A stretch of 64,000 nt of DNA from Lingula anatina (taxonomy: Eukaryota > Brachiopoda > Lingulata > Lingulida > Lingulidae), in assembly GCF_001039355.2 (NCBI RefSeq), contig NW_019774025.1, positions 261,626-325,625 on the forward strand. The letters are read 5' to 3'. Each line of letters opens with the position of its first letter. Position 1 is the first letter of the stretch. Made by a program: the position numbers and the translations under genes. Of this stretch, positions 38,101-51,100 are shown piece after piece. A model generated the notes under the pieces. The model saw only the letters and a list, made by a program, of their open reading frames with translations, did not search any database and was not told the origin of the DNA.

Positions 38101-40146
38101 AAGACATTAAATATAAAAAGAGAAAGACCTCTGATGCAAACAATTATCAGATCATAGCTATTTTTTGTTTTTCTTTTTTAAAGAAAATTTTATTCCTCCT
38201 TTTCAGCCTCAGCAGAGAGTTACTTGAATGAAAGCCTAGCAGCCTACCAGTCCATGTACGGACCAGAACATGTTCAGACCCTGGCAGTACAAGATGATTT
38301 GGCAAGACTCATGATAAGAACTGAGAGAGAAGATGTTAGTATCATTACAAATACAGCAAAAAGCCTAGCAATCATAATCAGTAGATTTCTTCGGTCCTTG
38401 TTCAATAGAGTTGTAATAGATATATTTAATTAAACTATTTTAAGACATGTTTTCCAATTTAGTGTATAATTTATCAACACAACAATTAACAAAACATTTA
38501 GTGGATTAGAAGTGGCCTAAAAATATTATGTAAAAGTTTGAACATAAAAAGAATACCTTACAGATATGGATGCAGCATTAGTATAATGGTAGAAAAAACT
38601 GCTAAACAAAACAAAAGAAATACTTTAGCAGATAAGTTTAGAATCAAATTGCAAAATGATAATTGAGGAGTTTATAATTAAATAGTGGGAAAGAACTTAA
38701 AGCTGGGCATGACTGAAATAACCTTGCTTATTCAGTTTAATAAAAGTATGTGACTTGAACGTTTTTGAAAGACATTTATCATAATCACTGTGTTGATCTT
38801 GTAAAAGAAATAAATAAATTACATTGAAAATGCATCTATATAAATTAGCTATGATAGATAAAAAGCACCTGAGAGCTCAGCTTGTGTGCCTTCTTCAGGG
38901 GCTAAAATAAGAATCTTTCTTATTCAGATGTTTACAGTTTTTATATCCTAAGCATTTAGGAAAAGTTTACTTGTACATTATTAAAGAACAATTCCAGGAA
39001 TGCTAGCTCTACTCATATTTGTTTAGATATTTGATACTGTTTTATTTAGGAAGCACTGTCTGTGCTCAGATCGACACTTTCATCCAAGACAGAGGTGTAT
39101 GGAGAGTTTTCTGATGAGGTGGCGGATACTTACAAGTTAATTGGCTCAGTGCATCTCTCACGTGGAGATATGGAGAAGGCTTTGAAATCTCTTTCTAAGG
39201 TATTTTAATATTATTAAACTTATTAAAATAAGTTAGTGTTAAAAAACTGAGGAAGTCTCAAGTTTAACTTTGCACTTTTTTTAAAAAATGAAAAAAATAC
39301 AATAACTACATCTTTCTTGGTGAATTTTCATTTAAAAAAATTGAAGATTATTGAAACTTTCTTTTTTATCTCCCTCTGGCATTTCACCATATCAGCAAAC
39401 ATTCATTTTAAATCTTAAATGTTACTTATTAATAGATAAAGAAATATTGTTCATTTCTTGAAAATGTCCATGATAGATTTGATAATGAAATACATGTACA
39501 CTGTCGTTGTTCGAGACAATTCATATTTATGTATATTCATGTTGAATTAAAAGATCATATATTTTGTATTTTTGTATTTTTAGTGCCATACTATAGAAAC
39601 AGCAGCCCATGGATCTAATCACAAGAGACCCAAAGAGACACAGAAAACAATAGATGTTCTGATGTCGTAAGTTTTTCATTATAACTCTTGATGCAGTTTC
39701 TGTAAAAGATAAAAAGAACTAGATTAAATATTTCATGTACACTTGACAAAAAAGTGGCAATAATAATCAGTAGATTTGACATGTAAAATAATTGTTACTT
39801 TTATAGATAAGTCCTCAGTCAACAGAATTATTTATATTTATTTAAGTATTTATTAACCATTTTAAGGCATGTTTGCCAATTTTATTGTATAGTTTATCAA
39901 CAAAGCAGTAGAAAAACATTTGTTATGATGAAAAGTGTTTAGATAAAAATGTTCTTGTCCTGACACAATATTTATAATTCTTGCAAAATTTTATTCCTTG
40001 AATTTCTGCCTTTTTTAAACAGGAATCCATCACTGGCATCCAAAATGCCAAAGAGCAAAAGGGAGGAGCTGCAGCAAAGACCCAGGTTTAATAGTATAGT
40101 CAACAGAAGCTCTGCAGCCAAGAATCCTCTAGCAAATACTTTCTGA
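33825..40146 (+). CDS. TTC23: Tetratricopeptide repeat protein 23-like
   Basis: Twelve exons: 33825-33949, 34439-34616, 35184-35307, 35643-35799, 36191-36316, 36649-36775, 37149-37231, 37622-37707, 38207-38334, 39050-39199, 39584-39666 and 40023-40146; 496 residues. The first ~100 residues are acidic then strongly basic (KKTKRRRTRSKKNG). TPR helices follow: ALARIVHGDSHWKYAEAYTN, LAEGYFELKGYTAQA, TMGRALTKLKKYTEADQAL, YFDKAIELIEKQHG, YLNESLAAYQSMYGPEH and GDMEKALKSLSKCH. The HGDSHWK..EAY.NLA..Y..LKG run matches TTC23/TTC23L. In vertebrates TTC23 works with IQCE, EVC and EVC2 in ciliary Hedgehog signalling. Intron 4 is a U12 AT-AC intron. The basic N-terminus is longer than in human TTC23 (447 aa). 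TTC23 versus TTC23L is not settled. Confidence 0.85.
35077..35109. repeat. (AC)n microsatellite
   Basis: About 16 AC units in an intron of the TTC23-like gene, 75 bp upstream of exon 3. No disruption of splice sites. Confidence 0.95.
35800..36190 (+). other. U12-type AT-AC intron of the TTC23-like gene
   Basis: The 391-bp intron starts ATATCCTTGA and ends CCCTTAACATTTCATAC: a U12 donor, a branch site (CCTTAAC) and an AC terminus about 10 nt after the branch adenosine. This junction reads KLKK|YTEADQAL, restoring a proper TPR helix. No GT-AG solution keeps both frame and repeat. The intron also contains a 77-bp tandem duplication. Confidence 0.85.
35926..36079. repeat. Exact 77-bp tandem duplication inside the U12 intron
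   Basis: Units 35926-36002 and 36003-36079 begin TTATATGATTTTCC and are identical by eye. Either a very recent duplication or an assembly artefact. Confidence 0.9.
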
Positions 40147-40409
40147 CAACACTGAAATATTTATGAATAGAAATTGGAACATATGTCTTACAGAAAAGGA
40201 TATATAAAAATGACTGGTGTCTAAGGGTGCATCTTCATTTAAACATGAGTGAATGTGTATTTTCTAAAATATACTAATCCTCACTGAGGATTCATCAAGA
40301 GAGACATACTCGTTCATATTTTTTTAATGAAGATGTATTAACACCGGGGTATATAAACATTGTAAGATGTCAAATTATCGAAACATATTTATATATTTTG
40401 TGAAAGGTC

Positions 40410-40415
40410 AATAAA
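40410..40415 (+). terminator. Polyadenylation signal AATAAA, TTC23-like gene
   Basis: Plus-strand AATAAA 264 bp after the stop codon at 40146, in a T-rich 3' UTR. Confidence 0.55.
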
Positions 40416-41803
40416 TGTACTAGTACTAGTCTTTTTCTTAAAATCTGTTTTTCTTGATAACCACCACACATTCAACATTTATTGTATAAGTTTATAAATA
40501 AACATGATACTGATAGTCCGTTTTTTTTCTATCGCTGTGTTAGTTGAGGCTGTCTGATGCATTCGTTACAATCAGTTTACTTCTCCCATGGTTTTGTATT
40601 GGATGTTGTGCTAGCTGAACTTGTTGTATCAGTTTTAAACAACTTATATCTTTTTTAAAATGTTGTTGGATAACATTAATGAAGTTTGGAATCGGGTGAT
40701 GGAAAACTTTTCAAAAATTCCATGGGATTAATAAAATTGGGACTGAAATGTAGAATGTATACCGATGCCTCAAGCAGGAATGCGTACAGTAGAAAAAAGA
40801 AAAAAATGTTCATTTTTGTGTAAGCACCACAATATATTATTTTTTCATTACGTTTTTTGTTATGTCTGATGTTACATATAAGACCCCATGTCCTAGACCA
40901 CAAGACAGTCACTGTAAATTAATATTTGCAATACAAATGAACTGAATTTCCAAAGTCATCTGGAAACAGTCCACCCCACTTCATCTTTAAACGGACCAGT
41001 GCTCTCAGCATTGCCAGATTTTTCTTGAGACCGCGACACGATGCAAGATGCCTCAACCGAATTCATGAATTACTATCATCTATTCACAGGAGTCTTTATA
41101 TATATCTGGATACCGCATATAATTTTTAAAAAAATCTAAGAGGTTATCTATAATTCCGATAATTCATCCATCTTGTGGATTATTTTCACTCCCCCAACCC
41201 AACTTCACTCCCCATGCCGCGTAGTAATGGTCGGCTAGTATTAAGCTGAAGAAGTATATAGAATTATGGGAATATCTTTAGACAATGGTTCATTAAAAGA
41301 TCTAGGCAAAATAAGTATAATTTTATCAAAGACATGAAACTGATAATAAACCAGTGATTTTTTTCGAAATGCAGCAGTTGACGATAAAAAAAATGATTTG
41401 ATTTCGTATCAAGACCACGAGCAACCTAGCTGTCAGGCAAGCACGGTAACTTATGGTACTCAACCAGATAGGGACATGCATATATGCCTGCGCGCACGTG
41501 CAAGTGTGCGTGTTTGAAGTGTGTGTTGGAAAGGCGTGTTAAAAAGTTTTTTTTGTAAACAATTGATTGAACGAGTAGCGGGTTCATTGAGTGATGCCAC
41601 GCAAACCAAGGGCGGGCACTGGTATTGTCTATTTATCACGCTAATGTGTGCTTACTCCGTCGAAAGATCTTGCTACATTTCTACAGGCGATACTTCTTGT
41701 GATTAACGATCTTTGGGAATAGTTAATCTTGCCAATCAGTCGTCGTGCGCATGTCCCAAAGGTTTGGCTATTTTCTACCTGGCCTAATTCTCTGATAATC
41801 CCC

Positions 41804-41804
<1 letters not shown>

Positions 41805-41869
<65 letters not shown>
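41805..41869. repeat. (ATT)n microsatellite
   Basis: About 21 perfect ATT/TTA units. Nearby, at about 41913, is a short C-run. Confidence 0.95.
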
Positions 41870-41871
<2 letters not shown>

Positions 41872-42507
41872 ACCTACGATAAACATTGTTCACCACCAAC
41901 TTATTTTAGCCTCCCCCCCCCCGTTCTCTTTCTTCCCACCCCTTCCCCACTCCCCATCTCAAGACAATGTCCAGAGTAATATTAGAAATGATCTTTGCTT
42001 TGTCTTCATAAGTCTATTAGATAAATCCCTCGTAGATTTACAAAGGACCCGGAATCCAACAGAATCAACATGTGGTAGGTTAGTCTAGACGTCATTTGAA
42101 CGCGTCACGTAAATATATTTAGAATCTCTGACGTACCTGTGAATATGAAGAAGGCACAACTGAAGTATAGGCTGCTGTATATATAGGCAAAAGCCCTTCA
42201 ATTGTGTGAAGAATATATCTCTGCTTGATATGAGAAAAGGGAGTGAAAACTGCATTAAAAAATCCTGGTGGAATTAAGATATAGAATCTAAGAAGAGTTT
42301 TTTTTATCAGAATGTCAATACTGGTATTTCAAAATATTGGAACAAAATGAAATATGTATACATGTATATGAGGTTAAAAGCTGGTGGAACTTAATAATGA
42401 ACTGTTAGATGATAAATACTGGAAATACATGTTGGCTATCATCTCATTTTAGTTTCACTCTGAGAAAATAACGCTAATTACGCCTATGTATCGACCAACT
42501 GAATGTT

Positions 42508-42734
42508 ACACCCCATTTCCATAGATTTTTAGATCGATCTATCCCTGTGGGGAGTCTCACTAGATTACTGTCAGCTTGGCCGGCTTAAGCGTCTGTCCCG
42601 CCTACTAAAAGCTGTAAGGGGGTAATAAACTATGGTGTCCGCTCGGCTGACTGCAATTTAGCCTGAACCCCCAGGGAGTTAGGTCGATCTAAAACTTAAT
42701 CCCTGGATCGATCTAAATCTCTGTGAATACACCC
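42508..42734. repeat. Inverted-repeat family B, copy 3
   Basis: Matches 9806-10005 along its length, with the shared blocks GGGGAGTCTCAC, GTCTGTCCCGCCTACTAAAA and GAACCCCCAGGGAGTTAGGT. Ends are imperfect inverted repeats: ACACCCCATTTCCATAGA on the left and GATCTAAATCTCTGTGAATA on the right. This copy has an extra ATCGATCT-type segment near the right end. Non-coding. Confidence 0.8.
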
Positions 42735-43777
42735 TTTGACTCATTCCAGTATTCTGTATTCAGAGTGCTTTATCTTGGTACCCTAAATTGTTGTGTTTAT
42801 CAAGGGAAATTTTTTTTCACTTTTCGCGTTTTACTTGGTATGGTTGAAAATAGTGGTACCTTCAATGTCACAATCTTACTGATTCTAAGGCGCGGACTAT
42901 TCTCCAGTCAGTCAACCTTTCAAATGCAAAGTACGCTGAAAAAGACATTAACTGATACGATTTTTCCATTCCAACTGCAAATTGACAATTAGTTCTGCCA
43001 GATATGAGAGATTCATTAGCTTCTTCTAATCTCATAGTAAGTACAATAATGGCATAGTTTCTACATCATTAAATCTGACCGCTCTATTTTCATTTCTTAT
43101 AAACTAATTCCATTCATCACGAAAGTGATCCATACATTGCGATATTTGATTTATACGGCCAGTTATATGGTCGTCATAAATAGCAGAAATATTTATGTGA
43201 GAAATCAGGAAATGCTCCCCTTTACGTCAAACAAAAAATCAATTCCAGGAATCTTCTTTCTATTAAGGGCTGCTGGGTGGAGCTGTGAATTCTCCGGGAA
43301 ATTGACTTCATGACCCTTGTGCGTCAAGTTATAATCTATAAGATGTGGCGAGCATTCAAGCGCTCCATGTACAAGCACCACAAGGTGTTTTTAAATGGAG
43401 GTACATTTCGCCGCACAAGTTCACAACCAGAAGAACTCGCAATTAATTATCACACTGATGATTAACCTTAACGTACAGTGATGACAATGTGGGTACTATT
43501 CACGAAAGGAATGCATGCATAAGAATTTATCAAAGGGCTATGTAACAGTAATAAATATTAAAAAGAATTCGCCTACACCCATTGTTAAAATTTTAGTAAT
43601 AGGGAGTTAAACAATAGATATCTCCGCTTTCCATATCAATAACAAAACAAAAAACGAGAAGAGAAAATAAAAATGAAACAAAAAATTGATTAATTGTAAA
43701 GGGCACATTTTTGTTTCTCGTTTCTTTTCCCAGAAAATCTCCATCTTCTGGCAGAAGTCACTGGCTTAAAGCTCTTT

Positions 43778-43962
43778 CCCTACTCCCTCCGACCCCCACC
43801 CCCTTTCTCTCTCATGCAGTGTTCGTTCAACAAAACTTCCTTGCACTTGCCCAACAGTCCTCACTCCCTCTGTTCTATCTTCACTGATCCCTTTTCTCTC
43901 CTCCTTCCTTTCCTCCCTCCCTCCCTCACCCTATCATATTACATCTTCTTTCTCTCTCTCCA
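43778..43962. repeat. Pyrimidine-rich low-complexity tract
   Basis: C/T-rich sequence dominated by CTCC, CCCT and TCTCTC words on the plus strand. No coding or RNA assignment. Confidence 0.7.
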
Positions 43963-46900
43963 TTAAACACGTACAGTGATTCTCCCCAGTAGCCAAGTTC
44001 ACATATCTTCAACGAGGCAACTGCAGGTGCGGTTTCACTAACGGCGACGCAGTTATTAAAACCGACTCATTTACTGAATAAGTTATGGCCTGGGCACCGC
44101 AGTCAGGTGGGACCGAAGCTGTGTACCTGCCTAACTGACGGCTACTTGCTATTTATCTTATTTATTTATGCGGTGCATGGGGACTTAAAACCACTACACC
44201 TCTCGAAAGAATGTGCCGACTATAGACCCTATATATAAACAACGCGGTAATTCATTAAATTATAAATGCGCAATTCAGTAATTTTACGGGATTATGAACA
44301 TCCTTTTTTTAATCTTGTCATATTTCCATTAAACAAATAAGGAAGTAGTATAGTAATGTTAGCGACGTCTTTATCTTCGGATATGGGTATAAAACGGTTA
44401 GAAAATGTGGGATGTACTGATCGGATTCATAGACTAAGCATAAGATCCACAAAACCCGCACAAAAACAACACTTCGGTCATTTGTTATCGGAAGTCTAGT
44501 CCGCTGATGTTACCCCACCGATTGCACCATGGCTAATTTTATCAACATTTAATTTATCGCACGTAACCCCTGCTCGTTGATACGCATATCAAATTACTCA
44601 GTCAACACCAAAAAACCGGCACGCCCTTGGAGCACCCTGAGTTCCGTGTACAGGTCACACTCGTAATCTATTCCAGCACGCGCTATCAAATATGCTCTGA
44701 AACTCGGGGTACGGGCACCAATCGCACCAATATCGATCAACTGGATTAAAGAAACGGACTAAACGCACACTGAATCAAACAAGAAAGTGGTGTAGCCACG
44801 AAGATAACACATGAGCTGCCGACGTCGTGGGGCCGGCGGCTTTCGCAATTTACGATAAAAATTGGATTGCTCAACTCCGTTAACTATTGACTCACTTTCT
44901 TCTTTTCTAATCAAAAAGTGATAAAGAGGTTTGATAAGAAGCGCGACAGAAAAAGAAAATTCGTTGTTCATAGGTCCTGCATTGCACAACGCTATGATTA
45001 AGAACTCAAATAACATACTGAACAAATTAAAACGTGATTTTAAACAATCTATGTATAATCTAAAAAAAGACGACAATAATACAGATGTTAAAGTTTTAAT
45101 TCATATCAATACAAATACACCCGACAAGGTCAATATAATTAACAAAACAACAAACGACCAGAAAAACTGACTGACTAGAACTTCCTTTTTACACACATTC
45201 AGGAGTAACAAAGAACAAGGGTAGTGCAGCTGACCACCACTGAAAGAAGGTATAATGGTGTGATTCTCTTTAATTATGCTCGTTTTAATCTCTGTCCCAT
45301 AACACAGAACGTTGAAACCAGCCAAACCTCCTCTTTTACTACATCTCAGCTAGAGCCCATCAAATATTGTTTGTTGGATCAAAGATCTTAGTTGGAAGAT
45401 GGCATATTCACACTATTCAATAATCAAAAGAATAGCATGCTGGCTCAAACAAAATAATTGCTGTTGACCCAACCTTCATCGATTCTCGGAAAAGCTAACA
45501 GTGCATTTTTTTTCTCTTATTTTTCAGATAATCATAACTGGAATACTGTATCTTATCTAGCAGGAAGTTTGGCTGACCTATTTCAACAAAATACTAATTT
45601 CATTTATTGATTTTCACATTCTAGACTTATTTGCAGAAGTCAAAGTGTTTGTGACTTAAAATGTACACCAAGCTCAAATGAATCAACATGTTTTAAGCAA
45701 TTCACACTTTTCTTCTAATGCCTATTATTTGTGGCCTGATGAAAAATACTTTCAGTGTTGTCAGTTAAGAATACACCCTATAAAATTACACCATTCCTTG
45801 CTCAATCCAGTAAGCAAAGTGTAAACAGCCATACTGATAACAGCTAATAACAGTTTGTGAAAATCCCCCTACTGTTGCTCAGTTCTAAACGGGTGTGTCC
45901 ATTTCTGCACACACAAGTGCTTCAGCTCAATTTCCCATAAATATTATAGGGTGCAAACTAATGCACAGCAATTGCCTTGTTTTTATGGGATGTTTATAAA
46001 ATTCCAATAGATCATCAAAACCAGACATAAGTCATGCTTTCAAAAACTCCAGGTTGTACGTCCCAAAGGCCCTAAAATTATGGTCGAGAAAAACTAGAAT
46101 TATTTCCAAGGCCTCGTATGTGACAAGCCAGCGCTGTACAGAAGCTATTTGGTTGACAGAAACATCTCACCCCTGTCAACCCCGCCCTGATTCATGATGG
46201 GTTAGCTCCAGGTGCAATGACACAACAACCAATTACCTACAAACACAAACTGTACTTTATGTCAACATGAAAAAGAATAACTGTTGCCAGTCAATTACTG
46301 TAATTTTCTAAATAGGGCAGTTCATCATGTGCCCCGTCTCAAATTGGGTCCCATGGTGCATGCAAAAAACATGAAACCCTGCACTTTCACATACATATTT
46401 ACAATACGATATACAAGCCCATTTGCTGTAGAATATATACAAATATTGTAGCACCACATACACATAACTTTAAAAGATGCTGAATAACCTCAACTTTTAC
46501 AGTGTAAAGAAAAGTAATGATAAATATATCTGATGTAAATATTGTTGCACTTTTTATGACACCGATCTTGTTTGTGAAAGGGATGAGATAAATTCACCAA
46601 ATCACTTTTCAAATACTGAATAACACAAAAAACAAAGATGTACCAGAACAAGAAGCACCATATCACCTTGCACAGTGTGGCACAAAATGCTATAATTAAA
46701 AAATATTGATCTGCCACTTACCAAGCTTATCTAAAAATTAAAAATAATATTTTAACAAATCACAATTCCCTTGTCACAACAATTTAACAATTAAAAACAA
46801 TTTACAAGTTACCATGTCTGGGATGTGGAATATCTTAATGTAGTTTAGCTTTGACACTGAAATATTTTCTATTATCTAGTCATTTTCACATGGGATCTAC

Positions 46901-48190
46901 GAAAGTAGGTGGCTGTTGACTTGACATTAAAAACCTTTTGCTTTCATTAGCAATACCAATGCCAATTTGAGAACAAAATTTGCTTCATCTTTTGTCACAT
47001 CTTGTCATTGTAATGCATGGTTGATGGTCCATGACTTCATAAAAAGACAGTAAATATATTCCATTCTATAAGTGAGCCCATGTAAAAAACACTGCATGTG
47101 TTAACTCCTCTTCTTAATGTATATAACATTCACTGGTTCACTGCTTCATACTATGTTGCTCCACTATGAATGGGCATACTTACTGGTTATGAAAGAGAAG
47201 CTTGCCTCTTGTGGGTTTCACAGGACTTGGTTGTCTGTTTTGGATACATGTCAAAAATTGAGCTATGCACATTGCATACATGTATATTGTAGAATGCTTT
47301 ATCCAAAAACTATTCCTATAGGGGATAATTTCACAACTTTCAGAGGAAGCAACATCTATTGTATAACATTCACCAATGCCCAAGACTACAAAACAAGATG
47401 ACTGACTGTATCTTTACAATATTACGACTCACAAACATGGGTGCTTATGGTTAAGTCTTGAATAAGTTTAACAAACCATAAAAGGCACTGCTCAATGTTT
47501 AAAAGCACAAGGGAGCACAAGTTCAACTTGGACTTAATATTAAGCCAATGAACAAATGTATACAAAACCCGTCAACCTAAAAAACTGTTAACACAAAAAA
47601 GTGATTCTATCTACTGAATAGTTTTATAAATAATGTGACCAATAATGAGTTAAATGGATTGTAATACTGTTGAACCATTTTGCAAGATTTGCATTAGCAA
47701 TTTTTACAATTTAAAAAGCTATAAAAAACAGACTACAAAGATTTACCACCCCAAGGATAGTAATATCTTATACACTCTGTAAATCTTTCCTCATAAAAAT
47801 GATTAAGAACAATCATTCATCGTATTTGTCTGTGTTTCACTGATTTTGTACCAGCAAGGCTATCCATGCTGAATTATAACATGGATCCACAATCACTACA
47901 GGTACTCCATTCCAGAAGATTGAAAACACACCCAGAAAGATGAGAATAACTTATCTGGTGAGATCAACGGTTATAGCACAATTCTGGACGCCATTGTTCT
48001 CACCTTAACTGTCCCAATATCTCGCACTGAAACACGACAATTATTTAAAATCAGCTCTATTCAAAGATTCTCTGCTTTCACTGTAGTTTCCTCCCTCGTT
48101 CTGGTATCTCTGCAAAGAGGTGCAAGTCTGCAACTTTATACTTGGAAGTATTTACAATTGTGTTAGGACAGAGCACTGTCATTTGCTGTG

Positions 48191-51100
48191 CTACCTTCCT
48201 TTGGTCTCTCCTTTGCCATTCTTGTGTACGTGACACTGGATTAATACTGTGGTCAGTTGCTGACATGCTCTTGATACAGACTCCATGCAGGCTGGAATCT
48301 TACTGCGACTAACCTCGTTAGTGTTGTCGTAGGCTAACTGCTTGATTGCCTTGCATAGCTGGATACAAGATGAGGTTATATTCATGCAAGTACCTGTAAA
48401 AACAATTAGAATGTTAATGTTGATTTTGTGTATAGAATAAGATCAAATTTATATGTAATTTTTTTTTTGCAAAATTCTTGTTATATTTTTCTATAGAAAA
48501 AAAATTGACCCATGGGTTTGATTCTGATTTTCCTTAACAGTTTAAGCTATTGGGTTAAATGCTTTTGAAAGTGATCCCAACCAGGTTCGCCTTATAGTAC
48601 TATAAACTATCATTCCAAAGTGCCTGAGTGTGTGTTATAACTAGATACAGAGCAAAGACTAGGAATTTATGAGACAACAATATTAAATTTGAGTTAACAT
48701 TTGACATTAATGATCGTTTTAGCATCTTAATCCATAATATAATTTAGTTTCAGAGTTATCTACCAGGTAGACAATATTCTGTGGCTAGGGATAGTAGGGC
48801 TCGTGTAATATACCACATTCCAACACATACTCAAATACATGCGGGATTATTCTATCCATATATTTTTACCAGTATAAAAGTGAGCTGAAACATGTACAGA
48901 GTTTTTACTAGTATGTGAGAAAAAGATAGCTATAGAAAATAAAAAGAGAGACTCAAATGGTTTATGGAAAACTACAAAACATGAATATGAATAATTAAGA
49001 TTATCTAGAATAAACAAGGAAAAGGGTTCCTTCATATTCTCTCCACACAACATAGCACTCATGATATTATAAATGAACCACTTCTCCCCTTGATGGACTT
49101 GGAAGAGGAGAAATTACCCTCCATTAGGCAATATACCCAACATTAAAAACCCGATCAACAAATAATACTTCCCATCCCCTGAGCCCTAATTTACAACCAA
49201 TCCAGAATATGGCCACTGAGTCTGTTATTTATTTCCCAGCACGAATGCTTACAAAACATTAACAAACAATGTGTGTTGGGCAATAAACAACCGAGTTAGA
49301 AAGTCAAATTCCCAGCTGGACCATCCTTTCCCTGGCAACCTCAGTTAAGTATGTGTACATTGAATAACCCACAGTTTATCTTCTATGGAGAACTTTTTGC
49401 TTATTTATCTTCATTCAAGATGATTTTATGACTCTTAGTCAACCCTGTGATGACTGCAGGTAAACAGGCACCCACCCAGTTGACGTTCTAATCAGAGATT
49501 ATCATCAAATATTGGTCATCATATCTGAACTGAAAATGCACTGTTGCATTACTAGTAAGTGCTTTATTTGAAATGGTTCCCTCTCGAACGAATTGCCAAG
49601 AGTGTTTTTTTTGCCGTACGTAATTATGCAAAAGAGCTAACAAAACTGTAAAAAAAGACTGTTGTCATTTAAATCATCTACCTTACTCGTTAGGTCAAAA
49701 TTTTATTCCAAATGAAAAAATTAAAAATAATATAAAACTCTGCCTTAGAAATATATACCTCTGCCTTCAAAAATATATACATCTAGCCCTAGCCTACATC
49801 ATCGGAACATAGTTGTACAATTCTTATGGAAAAAAAAAATACGACAAAACCTTCTTTGTCATCTTTTCATGTCTAGGTTAAAAGTCTCCATCAAAATGAC
49901 AATCTTATCTCTGTCTATTCACATTAATTGAACTAAAGCCTATCAACGAACAGCACACACCCTAGCCTCCAGTACTGAAGAGTGATTAGATCACACAATC
50001 ACATTACACTTTCATAAAAGGCTTAAAATAACACAGAATGACCAAAAAATGACAGTTATCACTTGTGAACTTGTCATTGCTTACATCTAAAAGATGGATT
50101 TCACCATTTTTTTTAAATTTGTCTAAATGAAAAAAATTCTACTTAAGCCCTGAATCTTGGGATATTTCATGTTGACCACGTTAAAAATTCTATTCAAAAC
50201 CTTAAATTTTGGGATATGCCATGTTGACTAAATTAAACCACTCCTGCAACAACTTCAACTGCCATCAGTTCAGTTGTAATACTAATCACCATCTCAGCAG
50301 TTGGCCACCTCTGTAACTTTACTAACGAACCAACTAAGCCTGATATCAGAAACCAAGAGTGAAATAACTGCATATTTTAGCATTTTAAAACATTCATGCA
50401 TTGCAGCTTGTTGTTGCACAATTTTTCTCACATGTATAGGTAATGAAATATCTTGAACAATCTTAAAATAGATATATTACAACAGTGAAGTTGAGTTGTT
50501 CCAATATATACAGATACCACTTGTGTAGAATCTGCTGATAGTGTTATGTCCACTTATCATGGGGGAGAGCAAAAGTCAACACTAACTTTTATCTGTGATG
50601 TATCATATTTGGGGACATGCACTACTTGAAAAGGATTAGCCAGGCTATGTAACAGTGCAGCTTAACTCGCATTTCAACTATTCCATGAACGTCCTCTTTC
50701 CTGTTTTTGTTCTTGTAATAAATTAACTCAGACTATATAAATTATGGGATTTTTTTCAAAGTCAACCATCTACTCCACTATCACTAATCTAAATCCATTA
50801 GTCTTGACAATACCTTACAATTTAAAGTTTCTTTCTATCATTTGTGAATTCTTTCAACTGAAGACAAGTGGAAGCAACAGTTTTAAATGTATGTTTAAAC
50901 TATGGTTCTTATACAGCAGTGTGTCATTTACCTGTGTTTACAAAAATAAAATATAAAATGCAAACACACACAATGGTGTCTGCATTTTTGTGACGCAACA
51001 CCTAATAATAATATTAATAAGGACTAATGCTTTAAGCTATTTTAATTTTTTCCAAAGTGACATAAAGGGCAATTCAATTGTCAGAGAGCATGTAAATGCA

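Larger units (their letters stand above)
40416..48190. other. Gene-poor region with repeats
   Basis: About 7.8 kb without a supportable coding exon. It contains a long ATT microsatellite (41805-41869), family B repeat (42508-42734) and a pyrimidine-rich stretch (about 43778-43962). Open frames near 44759-45170 on both strands overlap one another and lack any recognisable motif. The right part, roughly 46-48.2 kb, is likely the 3' UTR and flank of TLNRD1 on the minus strand. Confidence 0.5.

Noticed and set aside
44759-45170. Overlapping frames of 79-105 codons on both strands
   Set aside because: They cover the same bases on opposite strands, show no motif, and have no splice context or codon pattern supporting either.
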